64,000 nt of DNA from Burkholderia sp. IMCC1007 (GCF_027257875.1 NZ_JAPVQY010000019.1:1-64000), one strand, 5' to 3'. Shown: positions 46,571-55,596, counted from the first letter of the stretch. The notes: generated by a model not told the origin, from the letters alone. Numbers and translations are program-made.

Positions 46571-47464
46571 ATGACCCCGGATCAACTGATAACGTTCGCC
46601 GCCGTTGCCGAACACCTGAACATCAGCCGTGCCGCCGTCGCGCTGCATCTGTCGCAGCCGGCCGTATCGGGACAGCTGCGCCTGCTGCAGGACGAGTTCG
46701 GCGAGCCGCTGTACCAGCGCGACGGCCGCGGCATCCGGCTGACGCCGGTCGGCGAACAGCTCGCGCAATACGCGAAGGCCCAGCGCGACACGTTCGCGCA
46801 GGCGCGCGCGTTTCGCGACGCGGTGCGCGGGCTCGAGGCCGGCACGCTGCGGATTGGCGCGAGCACCACACCGGCCAGCTATCTGCTGCCGTACCTGATC
46901 GCCGCATTCCAGCCGCTCGCGCCGCGCGTGGCAATCCAGACGATGAGCGGCAACACGGCCGACGTGGTCGCCGCGCTGGCGTCGCTCGACATCGCGATGA
47001 TCGAGGGGCCGCCCGGCGACGCGCTGCCGCCCGGCACCGCCGTACACGCATGGCATAAGGACGAGATCGTCGCGATCGTGCCGACCGGGCATCCGCTCGC
47101 CGGGCCCGCGTACGACGCGGGCGTCACGCTCGACGCACTCGCCGCGCATCCGCTCGTGTTGCGCGAGGCGGGCTCCGGCGTGCGCCAGCTCGTCGAACGC
47201 GCGTTCGCGCACGGCGGCGCGCCGATGCGTGTCGCGTTCGAGATGTCGGGCGTCGAGGCCGTAAAGGAGGCCGTGCGTGCGGGGATGGGCGTGGGCTTCG
47301 TGTCCGCGATGTCGCTGCGCCATCAGGACGCGGCGCTGGTCGCGCGTTCGCTGGTGCCCGAGCCGCTCACGCGTCATTTCTCGATTCTCGTGCCGCACGG
47401 TGCCGCGCCATCGCGCGTGGCCGTCCAGTTCCTCGACATGAGCCTCACGCACGACGCCGGCTAA
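46571..47464 (+). CDS. yeiE: LysR-family regulator, YeiE-like
   Basis: A 297-residue LysR regulator: helix-turn-helix LNISRAAVALHLSQPAVSGQLRLLQDEFGEPLYQRDGRGIRLT (about 17-60) and effector domain (TLRIGASTTPASYLLPYLIAAFQ). Divergent from yeiH. In E. coli YeiE senses sulfite; that role is inferred here from the neighbour. It reinforces the sulfur-oxyanion theme seen at 29465-34518. Confidence 0.85.
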   Translation: MTPDQLITFAAVAEHLNISRAAVALHLSQPAVSGQLRLLQDEFGEPLYQRDGRGIRLTPVGEQLAQYAKAQRDTFAQARAFRDAVRGLEAGTLRIGASTTPASYLLPYLIAAFQPLAPRVAIQTMSGNTADVVAALASLDIAMIEGPPGDALPPGTAVHAWHKDEIVAIVPTGHPLAGPAYDAGVTLDALAAHPLVLREAGSGVRQLVERAFAHGGAPMRVAFEMSGVEAVKEAVRAGMGVGFVSAMSLRHQDAALVARSLVPEPLTRHFSILVPHGAAPSRVAVQFLDMSLTHDAG

Positions 47465-47589
47465 GCCGGACGAACGCTATCCGGGAACGCCGGCTGCGCG
47501 CCGGCTCGTGCGCGCGCGCACGACACTTCGGCTTAGGGATTTCCTCTATGGCGCGCCGGGAACGCGAAGCGCACCATCCGTCTCAAGCA

Positions 47590-47607
47590 AATGGAACCGG
47601 TTCCATT
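47590..47607. promoter_or_regulatory. Operator of the kgu operon (PtxS-like palindrome)
   Basis: AATGGAACCGGTTCCATT is a perfect 18-bp palindrome with the central CG of LacI-family operators. Its core TGGAACCGGTTCCA differs from the Pseudomonas PtxS site TGAAACCGGTTTCA at one position per half. It ends 20 bases before the kguE start codon, where a repressor would block transcription. Confidence 0.85.
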
Positions 47608-47627
47608 CCGGTAAAAAAGGGCGAGAC

Positions 47628-48392
47628 ATGGCAGACATCGTGATCGTGGCGAGCGCATTCGGGATGGACCGCGTGCGCCAGCAGGGCCACCGTGCATTCA
47701 TCGAGACGGCGGCGGCGTCCGGCGCGACCGGTTTCGAAGTGCGGCGCGAGTTGCTCGCGTCGGACGACGACGCGACGCCCGGCGCGCTGGCCGCACTCGG
47801 CGCGGAACTCGCCGCGCACGGGCTGTGGTCGGTCTATTCGACGCCGGCTACGCTCTATACGGAAACGGGCGCGCTCGATGCCGACGCGTTGCGCGACACG
47901 CTCGTGGAAGCCGACGCACTGGGTGCGCGCTTCGTCAAATTCCAGCTCGGCGGCTTCGCCGGCGACGCGCATGCGGCCGACATCGTCGCGCTGTCGCGCG
48001 GCGCACGAGCTCGCGTCGTGGTCGAGAACGGCCAGCTGCCGGTCGGCGGCGCGCTCGCGCAGTTCCGCGGGCTGTTCGCCGCGTTGCGCGACGCGGGCAT
48101 CCCCGACGCGGTCGGCATGACGTTCGATATCGGCAACTGGCAGTGGCCGGGCGAAGCGCCGCTCGCATGTGCACAAGCGCTCGCGCCGCACGTCGAATAC
48201 ATTCATTGCAAGGCCGTCGAAGGCGAGGGCGCACGCCGTTTCGCGGTGGCGCCGGCGCCCGGCGATCCGCTCGTCACGGGCGTGCTCGCGGCCTTGCCCC
48301 AAGCGGCGCCGCGCGGCATCGAGTTCCCGTTCGATGCGGCCGACCTGGCGGGCGATGCCGGCCGGCGCGTCGCGTGGCTCGCCGCCGCGTGA
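47628..48392 (+). CDS. kguE: Sugar epimerase/isomerase of 2-ketogluconate use
   Basis: A 254-residue TIM-barrel protein of the xylose-isomerase-like/AP-endonuclease-2 family (GFEVRRELLASDDD, VKFQLGGFAGDAHA, RVVVENGQLP, MTFDIGNWQWPGEAPLACAQALAPHVEYIHCKAVEG). It matches KguE, the first gene of the 2-ketogluconate operon in Pseudomonas, whose exact reaction is not settled. The ATG at 47628 follows GGGCGAG and lies just after the operator palindrome. kguK follows 28 bases later. Confidence 0.85.
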   Translation: MADIVIVASAFGMDRVRQQGHRAFIETAAASGATGFEVRRELLASDDDATPGALAALGAELAAHGLWSVYSTPATLYTETGALDADALRDTLVEADALGARFVKFQLGGFAGDAHAADIVALSRGARARVVVENGQLPVGGALAQFRGLFAALRDAGIPDAVGMTFDIGNWQWPGEAPLACAQALAPHVEYIHCKAVEGEGARRFAVAPAPGDPLVTGVLAALPQAAPRGIEFPFDAADLAGDAGRRVAWLAAA

Positions 48393-48420
48393 GCTCGGCA
48401 GGATACGGAGGAATTCACTC

Positions 48421-49413
48421 ATGAAAGCAGCACTCGATGTCGTGACCTACGGCGAAGCGATGGCGATGTTCGTCGCGACCGAGCCGGGCCACCTCGCGCA
48501 CGCCGGGCAGTTCACGAAACGGATCGCGGGCGCGGACCTGAACGTCGCGATCGGCCTGTCGCGGCTCGGCTTCCGGGTCGGCTGGATGAGCCGGGTCGGC
48601 CGCGATTCGTTCGGCGGCTACGTGCTCGACACGCTGGCGCGCGAAGGGATCGACGCGTCGTGCGTGACCGTCGATCCGCGCTATCCGACCGGCTTCCAGC
48701 TGAAGTCGCGCAACGACGACGGCAGCGACCCGACCGTCGAATACTTCCGCAAGGGCTCGGCCGCGAGCTACCTGTCGTGCGACGACTACGTGGCCGACTA
48801 CGTGCTCGGCGCGCGCCACCTGCACCTGACGGGTGTCGCGCCGGCGATCTCCGCGACGTCGTGCGAGCTCGCGTTCCGTCTCGCACGCGAGATGCGCGCG
48901 GCCGGCAAGACGATTTCGTTCGACCCCAACCTGCGCCCGACGCTGTGGCCGTCCGCCGACGTGATGGCGAAGACGCTGAACGCGCTGGCGGCGCTCGCCG
49001 ACTGGGTGCTGCCGGGCCTGGCCGAAGGGCGGCAACTCACCGGCCACGACACGCCGGCCGACATCGCGGGCTTCTATCTCGCGCAGGGCGCGCGCGGCGT
49101 GGTGATCAAGCTGGGCGCCGAAGGCGCGTACTTCCGCACGGCCGACGGCCGCGAGGGCACGGTAAGCGGCGAGCGTGTCGCGAACGTGGTCGACACGGTC
49201 GGCGCCGGCGACGGTTTCGCGGTCGGCGTGGTCAGCGCGCTGCTGGAAGGCCGCTCCGTCGAGCAGGCCGTCGCGCGCGGCAACCGCATCGGGGCGCTGG
49301 CGATCCAGGTGATCGGCGATTCCGAAGGCCTGCCGACGCGTGCGGCACTCGACCGGCTCGAAAACGTCGGCCATCGCGCCGATCGCTTAGAGGAAACCGT
49401 CACCGCGCAATGA
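48421..49413 (+). CDS. kguK: 2-ketogluconate kinase (PfkB family)
   Basis: A 330-residue ribokinase-fold enzyme likely forming 2-keto-6-phosphogluconate. Motifs: VTYGEAMAMFVATEPG, RIAGADLNVAIGLSRLGFRVGWMSRVGRD, FDPNLRPTLW, and VDTVGAGDGFAVGVVSALL with the catalytic Asp. AGGAGG-like sequence (CGGAGG) lies 8 bases upstream. Distinct from the kinase at 4974. Substrate assigned from operon context (kguE-K-T-D). Confidence 0.86.
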   Translation: MKAALDVVTYGEAMAMFVATEPGHLAHAGQFTKRIAGADLNVAIGLSRLGFRVGWMSRVGRDSFGGYVLDTLAREGIDASCVTVDPRYPTGFQLKSRNDDGSDPTVEYFRKGSAASYLSCDDYVADYVLGARHLHLTGVAPAISATSCELAFRLAREMRAAGKTISFDPNLRPTLWPSADVMAKTLNALAALADWVLPGLAEGRQLTGHDTPADIAGFYLAQGARGVVIKLGAEGAYFRTADGREGTVSGERVANVVDTVGAGDGFAVGVVSALLEGRSVEQAVARGNRIGALAIQVIGDSEGLPTRAALDRLENVGHRADRLEETVTAQ

Positions 49414-49446
49414 GAGGCCGGACACGGCACAATCCGCGGATCCATT

Positions 49447-49467
49447 CCGTGCTTCTTGCACGGTTTT
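49447..49467 (+). terminator. Attenuator-like hairpin between kguK and kguT
   Basis: CCGTGC-TTCTT-GCACGG is followed by TTTTGC. It lies in the unusually long 164-base gap within the operon and may reduce transporter expression. Confidence 0.5.
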
Positions 49468-49577
49468 GCATGAGGCCGGATCCGGCGCCGATGCGCCGAC
49501 GCCGGTCGATTCCCAAAGGACGGGAGCGGAGTCGGGCGTTTGACCCGCCCACTCCGATCACCCAAGGAGACACTCAG

Positions 49578-50858
49578 ATGGCAGCCAATCTCGCAGCCCG
49601 ACGCTGGTGGACGATCATGCCGATCGTCTTCATCACCTACAGCCTCGCCTACCTCGACCGCGCGAACTACGGGTTCGCGGCGGCGGCCGGCATCAACCAG
49701 GACCTCGGGATCAGCAAGGGCCTGTCGTCGCTGATCGGCGCGCTGTTCTTTCTCGGCTATTTCTTCTTCCAGATCCCGGGCGCGATCTACGCGGAGCGCC
49801 GCAGCGTCAAGAAGCTCGTGTTCGTCAGCCTCGTGCTGTGGGGCGGCTGCGCGGCGCTGACGGGCGTCGTCAGCAACATCCCGTCGCTGATGGCGATCCG
49901 GTTCGTGCTCGGCGTCGTCGAAGCGGCCGTGATGCCCGCGATGCTGATCTACATCAGCAACTGGTTCACGAAGAACGAGCGGTCGCGCGCGAACACGTTC
50001 CTGATCCTCGGCAACCCCGTGACGGTGTTGTGGATGTCGGTCGTGTCCGGTTACCTCGTGCACGAATTCGGCTGGCGCCACATGTTCATTGCCGAAGGCG
50101 TGCCGGCCGTGATCTGGGCCGTGTGCTGGTGGTTCCTCGTGCAGGACAAGCCGGCCGAATCGCCATGGCTCACCGCCCAGGAAAAGCGCGACCTCGACGC
50201 GGCGCTGGCGGCCGAACAGGCGGCGATCAAGCCGATGCGCAACTACGGCGAGGCGTTCCGCTCGCCGGCCGTGATCAAGCTCTGCGCACAGTACTTCTGC
50301 TGGAGCATCGGCGTGTACGGCTTCGTGCTGTGGCTGCCGTCGATCGTCAAGAACGGCTCCGCGCTCGGAATGGTGGCGACCGGCTGGCTGTCGGCGCTGC
50401 CGTATCTCGCGGCGACGATCGCGATGCTCGTCGCGTCGTGGGCGTCGGACAAGGTCGGCTCGCGCCGCGGCTTCGTATGGCCGTTCCTGCTGGTCGGCGC
50501 GGCCGCGTTCGCCGCGTCGTATGCGCTTGGCTCCTCGCATTTCTGGATCTCGTATGCGCTGCTCGTCGTTGCGGGCGCCGCGATGTATGCGCCGTACGGG
50601 CCGTTCTTCGCGATCGTGCCGGAACTGCTGCCGAAGAACGTCGCCGGCGGCGCGATGGCGCTGATCAACAGCATGGGCGCGCTCGGCTCGTTCGTCGGCT
50701 CGTACTTCGTCGGCTACCTGAACGGCGCGACCGGCTCGCCCGTCGCATCGTATGCGTTCATGAGCGTCGCGCTCGTCGCCGCGGTGATCCTCACGCTGTC
50801 CGTCAAACCCCAGGCGCGCGACGAGCCGTCGCTCGCGGCGCCGCTGCAAGGAAAATGA
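49578..50858 (+). CDS. kguT: MFS transporter for 2-ketogluconate
   Basis: A 426-residue major-facilitator protein with about twelve helices of the anion:cation symporter branch (WWTIMPIVFITYSLAYLDRANYGFAAAAGINQDLGISKGLSSLIGALFFLGYFFFQIPGAIYAERRS). The loop-2 motif and the DRANYG string are shared with KguT and glucarate-type carriers. CAAGGAGACACTCAG precedes the ATG. kguD starts 4 bases after its stop. Substrate from context. Confidence 0.86.
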   Translation: MAANLAARRWWTIMPIVFITYSLAYLDRANYGFAAAAGINQDLGISKGLSSLIGALFFLGYFFFQIPGAIYAERRSVKKLVFVSLVLWGGCAALTGVVSNIPSLMAIRFVLGVVEAAVMPAMLIYISNWFTKNERSRANTFLILGNPVTVLWMSVVSGYLVHEFGWRHMFIAEGVPAVIWAVCWWFLVQDKPAESPWLTAQEKRDLDAALAAEQAAIKPMRNYGEAFRSPAVIKLCAQYFCWSIGVYGFVLWLPSIVKNGSALGMVATGWLSALPYLAATIAMLVASWASDKVGSRRGFVWPFLLVGAAAFAASYALGSSHFWISYALLVVAGAAMYAPYGPFFAIVPELLPKNVAGGAMALINSMGALGSFVGSYFVGYLNGATGSPVASYAFMSVALVAAVILTLSVKPQARDEPSLAAPLQGK

Positions 50859-50862
50859 AACG

Positions 50863-51828
50863 ATGAAGCCTCGTATCGTCGCGTACAAGCCGCTGCCCGA
50901 TGACGTTCTCGCGTACTTGCGCGAGCATGCGGAGGTCGTGCAGGCCGACGGCGCCGACGCGCTCGCCGATGCGCTCGGCGACGCCGACGGCGCGATCGGC
51001 GCGAGCCTGAAGGTCACGCCGCAGATGCTCGATCGCGCGCCGCGGCTGAAGGCCTGGTCGACGATCTCGGTCGGCTACGACAACTTCGACGTCGCCGATC
51101 TGACGCGGCGCGGCATCGTGCTCGCGCATACGCCCGACGTGCTGACCGAATCGACCGCCGACACCGTGTTCTCGCTGATCCTCGCGTCCGCGCGGCGCGT
51201 GGTCGAACTGGCGGAGTGGGTGAAGGCCGGCCACTGGCATCGCAGCATCGGCCCGGACCTGTACGGCACCGACGTGCAAGGCAAGACGCTCGGCATCGTC
51301 GGGCTCGGCCGGATCGGCGGCGCGGTCGCGCGGCGCGCGGCGCTCGGCTTCCGGATGCAGGTGCTGTACGCGAACCGGTCCGCGAACGCGGAAGCCGAGA
51401 CGCAGTACGGCGCGCGTCGCGTGACGCTCGACGAACTGCTCGCACAGGCGGATTTCGTGTGCCTGCAGGTGCCGCTGTCGCCGCAGACGCATCATATGAT
51501 CGGCGCGGCCGAATTCGCGAAAATGAAGCGCGGCGCGATCCTGATCAATGCATCGCGCGGGCAGGTGGTCGACGAGGCCGCGCTGATCGACGCGCTGCGC
51601 GCGGGGGCGATCCGCGGCGCGGGGCTCGACGTGTTCGAGAAGGAGCCGTTGGAGGCGGATTCCCCGCTGCTGCAGATGCGCAATGTCGTCGCGCTGCCGC
51701 ATATCGGCTCGGCGACGCACGAGACGCGCCATGCGATGGCGCGCTGCGCTGCCGAAAACCTGGTCGGCGCGCTGGCCGGCACGCTGTGCACGAATCTCGT
51801 CAATCCCGACGCACTCGCGCGCGCCTGA
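50863..51828 (+). CDS. kguD: 2-ketogluconate-6-phosphate reductase (2-hydroxyacid dehydrogenase)
   Basis: A 321-residue D-isomer-specific 2-hydroxyacid dehydrogenase: NAD(P)-binding GLGRIGGAVARRA (about 147-159), catalytic Arg in NASRGQVVDEAAL, Glu in DVFEKEPLE and His in LPHIGSATHETR. Reduces 2-keto-6-phosphogluconate to 6-phosphogluconate, closing the pathway into the Entner-Doudoroff route. Similar in sequence to E. coli GhrB, so glyoxylate/2-ketogluconate reductase is the alternative. Last of four tightly spaced kgu genes. Confidence 0.86.
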   Translation: MKPRIVAYKPLPDDVLAYLREHAEVVQADGADALADALGDADGAIGASLKVTPQMLDRAPRLKAWSTISVGYDNFDVADLTRRGIVLAHTPDVLTESTADTVFSLILASARRVVELAEWVKAGHWHRSIGPDLYGTDVQGKTLGIVGLGRIGGAVARRAALGFRMQVLYANRSANAEAETQYGARRVTLDELLAQADFVCLQVPLSPQTHHMIGAAEFAKMKRGAILINASRGQVVDEAALIDALRAGAIRGAGLDVFEKEPLEADSPLLQMRNVVALPHIGSATHETRHAMARCAAENLVGALAGTLCTNLVNPDALARA

Positions 51829-52143
51829 GCGCCGACGGCCGGCCGGCAAGGCCGCCGGCCCCGTTAGCGTCGAGGGTGTTGGTACGGGAGGGCAGGCTGC
51901 GTTATGATCGCCCGCTCGTCGCATCCGCGGTCCGGCCCATCGTGCCGCGTCCGGCGACGGGCATCGGTGCCAGATCCGGTGCGGCTGGCCGCTGTTCGTT
52001 GCAGCAGATGACCGGGGCGGGCGCGCATGCGCCGGCTTCGGGCGATCGCGAAGCAGCGGATCGGCATGGGCGCTGAAGCGCCGGCGCTGATCGACAGCGC
52101 GCGCCGGGAGGCTTTCGTATCCAACAACAAAGTCCGTCCGCAG
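51829..52143. other. Spacer between kguD and ptxS
   Basis: Begins with a GC-rich dyad (GGCCGGC...GCCGGCC at about 51838-51861) without T-run. A second copy of the TGGAACCGGTTCCA operator was looked for and not found. The regulator's exact start, and thus its leader, is uncertain. Confidence 0.4.
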
Positions 52144-53223
52144 ATGAAGCGGCGCGGATCGTACGTCGCGAGGCACGACTTGACCGATTCGCAACTTACC
52201 ACGCAGCGTCCGGCGACGATCAGCGACGTCGCGCGCGAGGCCGGCACGGGCAAGACCAGCGTTTCTCGCTACCTGAACGGCGAGACGCAGGTGCTGTCCG
52301 CCGATCTGCGCCAGCGGATCGAGGCGGCGATCGCCCGGCTCAATTACCGGCCGAACCAGATGGCGCGCGGGCTCAAGCGCGGCCGCAACCGGCTGCTCGG
52401 CATGCTCGCGGCCGACCTGACCAACCCCTATACCGTCGAAGTGCTGCAGGGCGTCGAGGCCGCGTGCCATGCGCTCGGCTACATGCCGCTGATCTGTCAC
52501 GCGGCGAACGAAGTCGAGATGGAGCGGCGCTTCCTGCAGCTGCTCACGACGTATCGTGTCGAGGGGCTGATCGTCAACGCGCTCGGCGCCGAAGAGGACG
52601 TGCTGCGCCCGCTGCGCGGCGGCGGCATTCCAGCCGTGCTCGTCGACCGGACCGTCGAGGGCTTCGAGGCCGACCTGATCGGCCTGGACAACGCCGATGC
52701 GATCGAGACGGCGCTCGCGCACCTGATCGAGCGCGGCTTCGACGCGATTCATTTCGTCGTGCAGCCGTTCGAGCATGTCAGCTCGCGGCGCGTGCGCGAG
52801 GCCGCGTTCCGCGCGGCGCTCGATGCGCGCGGGCTGCCGGTGCCGCCGACGGTCGTGCTCGACCTGAACGAACCCGATGCGGCCGCGGCGGCGCTCGCCG
52901 AGCTCGATGCGCGCATCGACGCGGCGACGCAACGCGGCGTGCGCGCGGCGCTGTTCGCCGCGAACGCGCCGGTCGCGCTCGCGATCGCGCGCCATCTGCG
53001 CGCGCGTTTCGGTGCCGCGTGGCAGGCAAAGGCCGCGCTGCTGTCGATCGACGATCCCGAGTGGGCCGAGCTGATCGGCATCACGACGATCCGCCAGCCG
53101 ACCTACGAAATCGGCTACAAGGCCGTCGAATTCGTGCACGAACGCATCGACGGCGCGGCCGGCGACGTGCGCGTCGCGATGCTGCCGGGCGAGCTGATTG
53201 CGCGCGCGTCGACGGCAAGCTGA
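52144..53223 (+). CDS. ptxS: LacI-family regulator of 2-ketogluconate use
   Basis: A 359-residue LacI-type repressor: N-terminal helix-turn-helix RPATISDVAREAGTGKTSVSRYLNGETQVL and hinge NYRPNQMARGLKRGRNRLLGMLAADLTNPYTVEVLQG, then a periplasmic-binding-like core. It lies behind kguEKTD as expected of PtxS, which senses 2-ketogluconate in Pseudomonas. Start is uncertain: the ATG at 52144 leaves about 23 residues before the HTH; a TTG about 12 codons later with GAGGC upstream would give a more typical length. Confidence 0.83.
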   Translation: MKRRGSYVARHDLTDSQLTTQRPATISDVAREAGTGKTSVSRYLNGETQVLSADLRQRIEAAIARLNYRPNQMARGLKRGRNRLLGMLAADLTNPYTVEVLQGVEAACHALGYMPLICHAANEVEMERRFLQLLTTYRVEGLIVNALGAEEDVLRPLRGGGIPAVLVDRTVEGFEADLIGLDNADAIETALAHLIERGFDAIHFVVQPFEHVSSRRVREAAFRAALDARGLPVPPTVVLDLNEPDAAAAALAELDARIDAATQRGVRAALFAANAPVALAIARHLRARFGAAWQAKAALLSIDDPEWAELIGITTIRQPTYEIGYKAVEFVHERIDGAAGDVRVAMLPGELIARASTAS

Positions 53224-53277
53224 GTATCATTCGGGGCACGCAGCGCGCCAGGTGCGCTGCCCTGAACAAGGAAATAC

Positions 53278-54069
53278 ATGACTGTCGCCCCCGTCACGCT
53301 GGCGGTGCTGATCGCCGCCACGCTGATCATCGCGCTGCTGCCGTTCGTTCTCTTCCGTATGTTGCGCAAGCCGCTTGCGCTCGACCGCCGCGACACGATC
53401 GTCGGCGTCGCCGTCTTCACGCTGTTCGCGATGATCGTCGAACGCGCGTTCCACGGTCTCGTGCTGAGCCAGACGCCGGCAGGCGGGTGGCTCACGCAGC
53501 CGCTCGCGTTCGTCGCGTACAGCGCGCTCGCGACCGCCGTATTCGAGGAAGTCGGCCGCTATCTGGGGATGCGTTTCCTGAACCGCCGCCATGGCGCGTC
53601 GGCCGGCGACGGTCGCGGCATCGGCTACGGGATCGGCCATGCGGGTGCCGAAGCGTGGTTCGTCGGCGTGCTGGTGTGGGGCCAGTGGTCGTATCTCGCG
53701 TGGCTCGCGAGCCGCGGCCAGCTCGAAACGCAGCTCGCGGACCTGCCGGGCGATACCGTCGTGCGCCTCCACGTGATGCTGGCGACGCTGTCGGCGCCGT
53801 CGATCCTGTTATTGCTGCTCGAACGCTGCGCGGGCTTCGTGGTGCAGCTCGCGCTGTCGGTGCTGGTGTGGCGCGGCGTGCGCGCCGGCCGCGCAGGCGT
53901 ACTGCCGCTCGCGATCGTGCTGCACGCGCTCGCGATCGCGCCGACGCTGCTTTACCAGGTCCGGGTGCTGCCGGCCGGATGGCTCGAAGCCGTGTATTTC
54001 GTGCTCACTGCGATCCTGGTCGTCGCGCTGGTGAAGACGTGCCGGCCGCAACGTGCGGCGGCGGCCTGA
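53278..54069 (+). CDS. YhfC-family intramembrane metalloprotease-like protein
   Basis: A 263-residue membrane protein with about seven helices. The EEVGRYLGMRFL and GYGIGHAGAEAWFVG motifs (about 91-102 and 117-131) provide the Glu/Arg and His/Glu residues of the CAAX-protease-related YhfC family. Target unknown. GGAAATAC precedes the ATG; the next gene follows 13 bases later and may be cotranscribed. Confidence 0.8.
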   Translation: MTVAPVTLAVLIAATLIIALLPFVLFRMLRKPLALDRRDTIVGVAVFTLFAMIVERAFHGLVLSQTPAGGWLTQPLAFVAYSALATAVFEEVGRYLGMRFLNRRHGASAGDGRGIGYGIGHAGAEAWFVGVLVWGQWSYLAWLASRGQLETQLADLPGDTVVRLHVMLATLSAPSILLLLLERCAGFVVQLALSVLVWRGVRAGRAGVLPLAIVLHALAIAPTLLYQVRVLPAGWLEAVYFVLTAILVVALVKTCRPQRAAAA

Positions 54070-54082
54070 CGGGAGAACGGGA

Positions 54083-54445
54083 ATGGACGACTATCTGATC
54101 GAATGCCAGAGCGCCGAATTCGATGCGCTCGCGCGCGTGATCTGCGATCTCTTTCCGGAGCAGACGCGGTTCGCCGAAAGCAGCGACGCGCGCGGGCGGT
54201 TCCTGTCCGTGCACTGGCTCGCGATGCGTTTCGGCGCGACGCCGAAGCGCATGACGCTCGACATCCGCATCGCGCCGGCCGCGCTCGCGCGCTATCTGGC
54301 GCTCCGGCCGATGCAGCGCGCACGCAGCCACGCGGTGCTGCATGCGTATACGGAAGCGATGCTGGGTTCGCTCGAGGAACGGCACGCGGCCGGCCAGGCC
54401 GTCGAGCGCGACGCGGAACTCGAACTCGACGAGGACTTCGCGTAG
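54083..54445 (+). CDS. Small Burkholderia protein, DUF3022-like
   Basis: A 120-residue soluble protein starting MDDYLIECQSAEFDALARVICDLFPEQTRFAESSDARGRF and ending in an acidic tail (ERDAELELDEDFA). The ATG at 54083 follows GGGAGAACGGG. It resembles a family I recall as DUF3022, mostly seen in Burkholderia; function unknown. Likely in one transcript with the preceding membrane protein gene. Confidence 0.72.
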   Translation: MDDYLIECQSAEFDALARVICDLFPEQTRFAESSDARGRFLSVHWLAMRFGATPKRMTLDIRIAPAALARYLALRPMQRARSHAVLHAYTEAMLGSLEERHAAGQAVERDAELELDEDFA

Positions 54446-54484
54446 GCGTAGGCGTAAGAGCCGGCGCGATGCCGGCGCGGCCGG

Positions 54485-54916
54485 TTACGCGTCGCGGTAC
54501 ACCTGCGCGAAGCGCTGCGCCTGCACGACGCCGTAGTCGCCGGGCGCATATTGCATCACCCAGTCGCCGGCGACGCCGCGCAGCGTGTCGCCGTTTTCCG
54601 AGCGCGCGATCGTGAACGGCTCGTCCATCCGGCGGGCGAGCACGACGGCCGGCCGGTTCCGGTACGCGCCCGGCGCGCCGTGCGCGAGCGCGGCGTCGGC
54701 GGGCAGGTACTTGGCGTCGAAGCGCGCGCGCGACACGACCCAGCGGTCGCCGGTCGAGCCGGTGATCAGCGCGTCGCCCGCGACGTAGCGGTTCGGGCCT
54801 TCGAGGCTCATCAGTTCGCCGTCGGCATCCGCGAAGGCGACCGCGACGGTTTCGTCCTTGACGACGCGACGGGCCTGCGGATCGGTACGCAGATCGAGGT
54901 GCTTGAGTTCGAGCAT
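54485..54916 (-). CDS. PGDYG-domain protein
   Basis: A 143-residue soluble protein containing the eponymous QYAPGDYGVVQAQRFAQVY motif at its C-terminus, preceded by the related ASN-type segment NRYVAGDALITGSTGDRWVVSRARFDAKYLPA. It may bind nucleotides or small ligands, but no function is known. The ATG at 54916 gives MLELKHLDLRTDPQARRV. Converges on the gene at 54083. Confidence 0.8.
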   Translation of the reverse strand: MLELKHLDLRTDPQARRVVKDETVAVAFADADGELMSLEGPNRYVAGDALITGSTGDRWVVSRARFDAKYLPADAALAHGAPGAYRNRPAVVLARRMDEPFTIARSENGDTLRGVAGDWVMQYAPGDYGVVQAQRFAQVYRDA

Positions 54917-55044
54917 GGCGGGGAAGTGCGGGAAAAGCCGGCAGCTTATCCCGAAATCGGCGCGCCGTGTGACGCGCCGATTGCCCGCGGGACGCGCGAC
55001 GCCGTTCGGCCCGGACGGGCAGCGCGGCGCCGGCAATGCGGGGA

Positions 55045-55596
55045 TCAGTTCTGGGCGGGCGCGCTTGCGGCGGGCGCGGCGGCTGCCGTGCCTTCCTTGC
55101 TCTTGGCGTTGGCCTTGCGCTTGCCGCGATGTTCGCCGCCGTGGTGCAGCCAGTTGCGGAACGTCGTGTCGGCCAGCGCCTTCTGTTCGGCCGGGAAGCT
55201 CTCGTAGAGCGGTGCGAATGCGTCGGCGAGTTTCTTCGCGCCGTCCGCGTTCGCTTGCGCGAGTTCGGCATACTGCTTCACGTCGTCGATCGCCGACACG
55301 TTGTTGTTCTCGATCCGCGCGCGATAGAGGCGGCCCATCGTTTCGCCGTTCTCGCGCATCGTGTCGGCGAACGTCTTCCACTGCGGTTCCTGCGCCGACG
55401 TGATCTTCAACTGGTCGTGCAGATACTTGATGCGCTGCTCGATGCGCGCTTCATGGCGTGCGGCGCGCTGCTCGGCGCTTGGTGCCGAAGCAGCGGGTGC
55501 CGTTGCCGTCGCCGGAGCGGGCGTTTGCGGCTGCGTTTGCGCGAATGCCCCAGCCGTGACGGCGAGCATCGCGAGGGTGAGCGAGATTTTCTTCAT
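55045..55596 (-). CDS. Periplasmic LTXXQ/Spy-like protein
   Basis: A 183-residue exported protein: signal peptide KKISLTLAMLAVTAGAFAQT, a Pro/Ala/Thr-rich linker (PQTPAPATATAPAASAPS), then a helical core (RIKYLHDQLKITSAQEPQWKTFADTMREN) like the LTXXQ/CpxP-Spy chaperone family, and an Ala/Lys-rich tail. GGAGAG precedes the ATG at 55596. Possibly an envelope-stress chaperone; this is based on general resemblance. Confidence 0.78.
   Translation of the reverse strand: MKKISLTLAMLAVTAGAFAQTQPQTPAPATATAPAASAPSAEQRAARHEARIEQRIKYLHDQLKITSAQEPQWKTFADTMRENGETMGRLYRARIENNNVSAIDDVKQYAELAQANADGAKKLADAFAPLYESFPAEQKALADTTFRNWLHHGGEHRGKRKANAKSKEGTAAAAPAASAPAQN

Noticed and set aside
51829..52143. Second PtxS operator in front of ptxS
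   Set aside because: No sequence close to TGGAACCGGTTCCA was found there.
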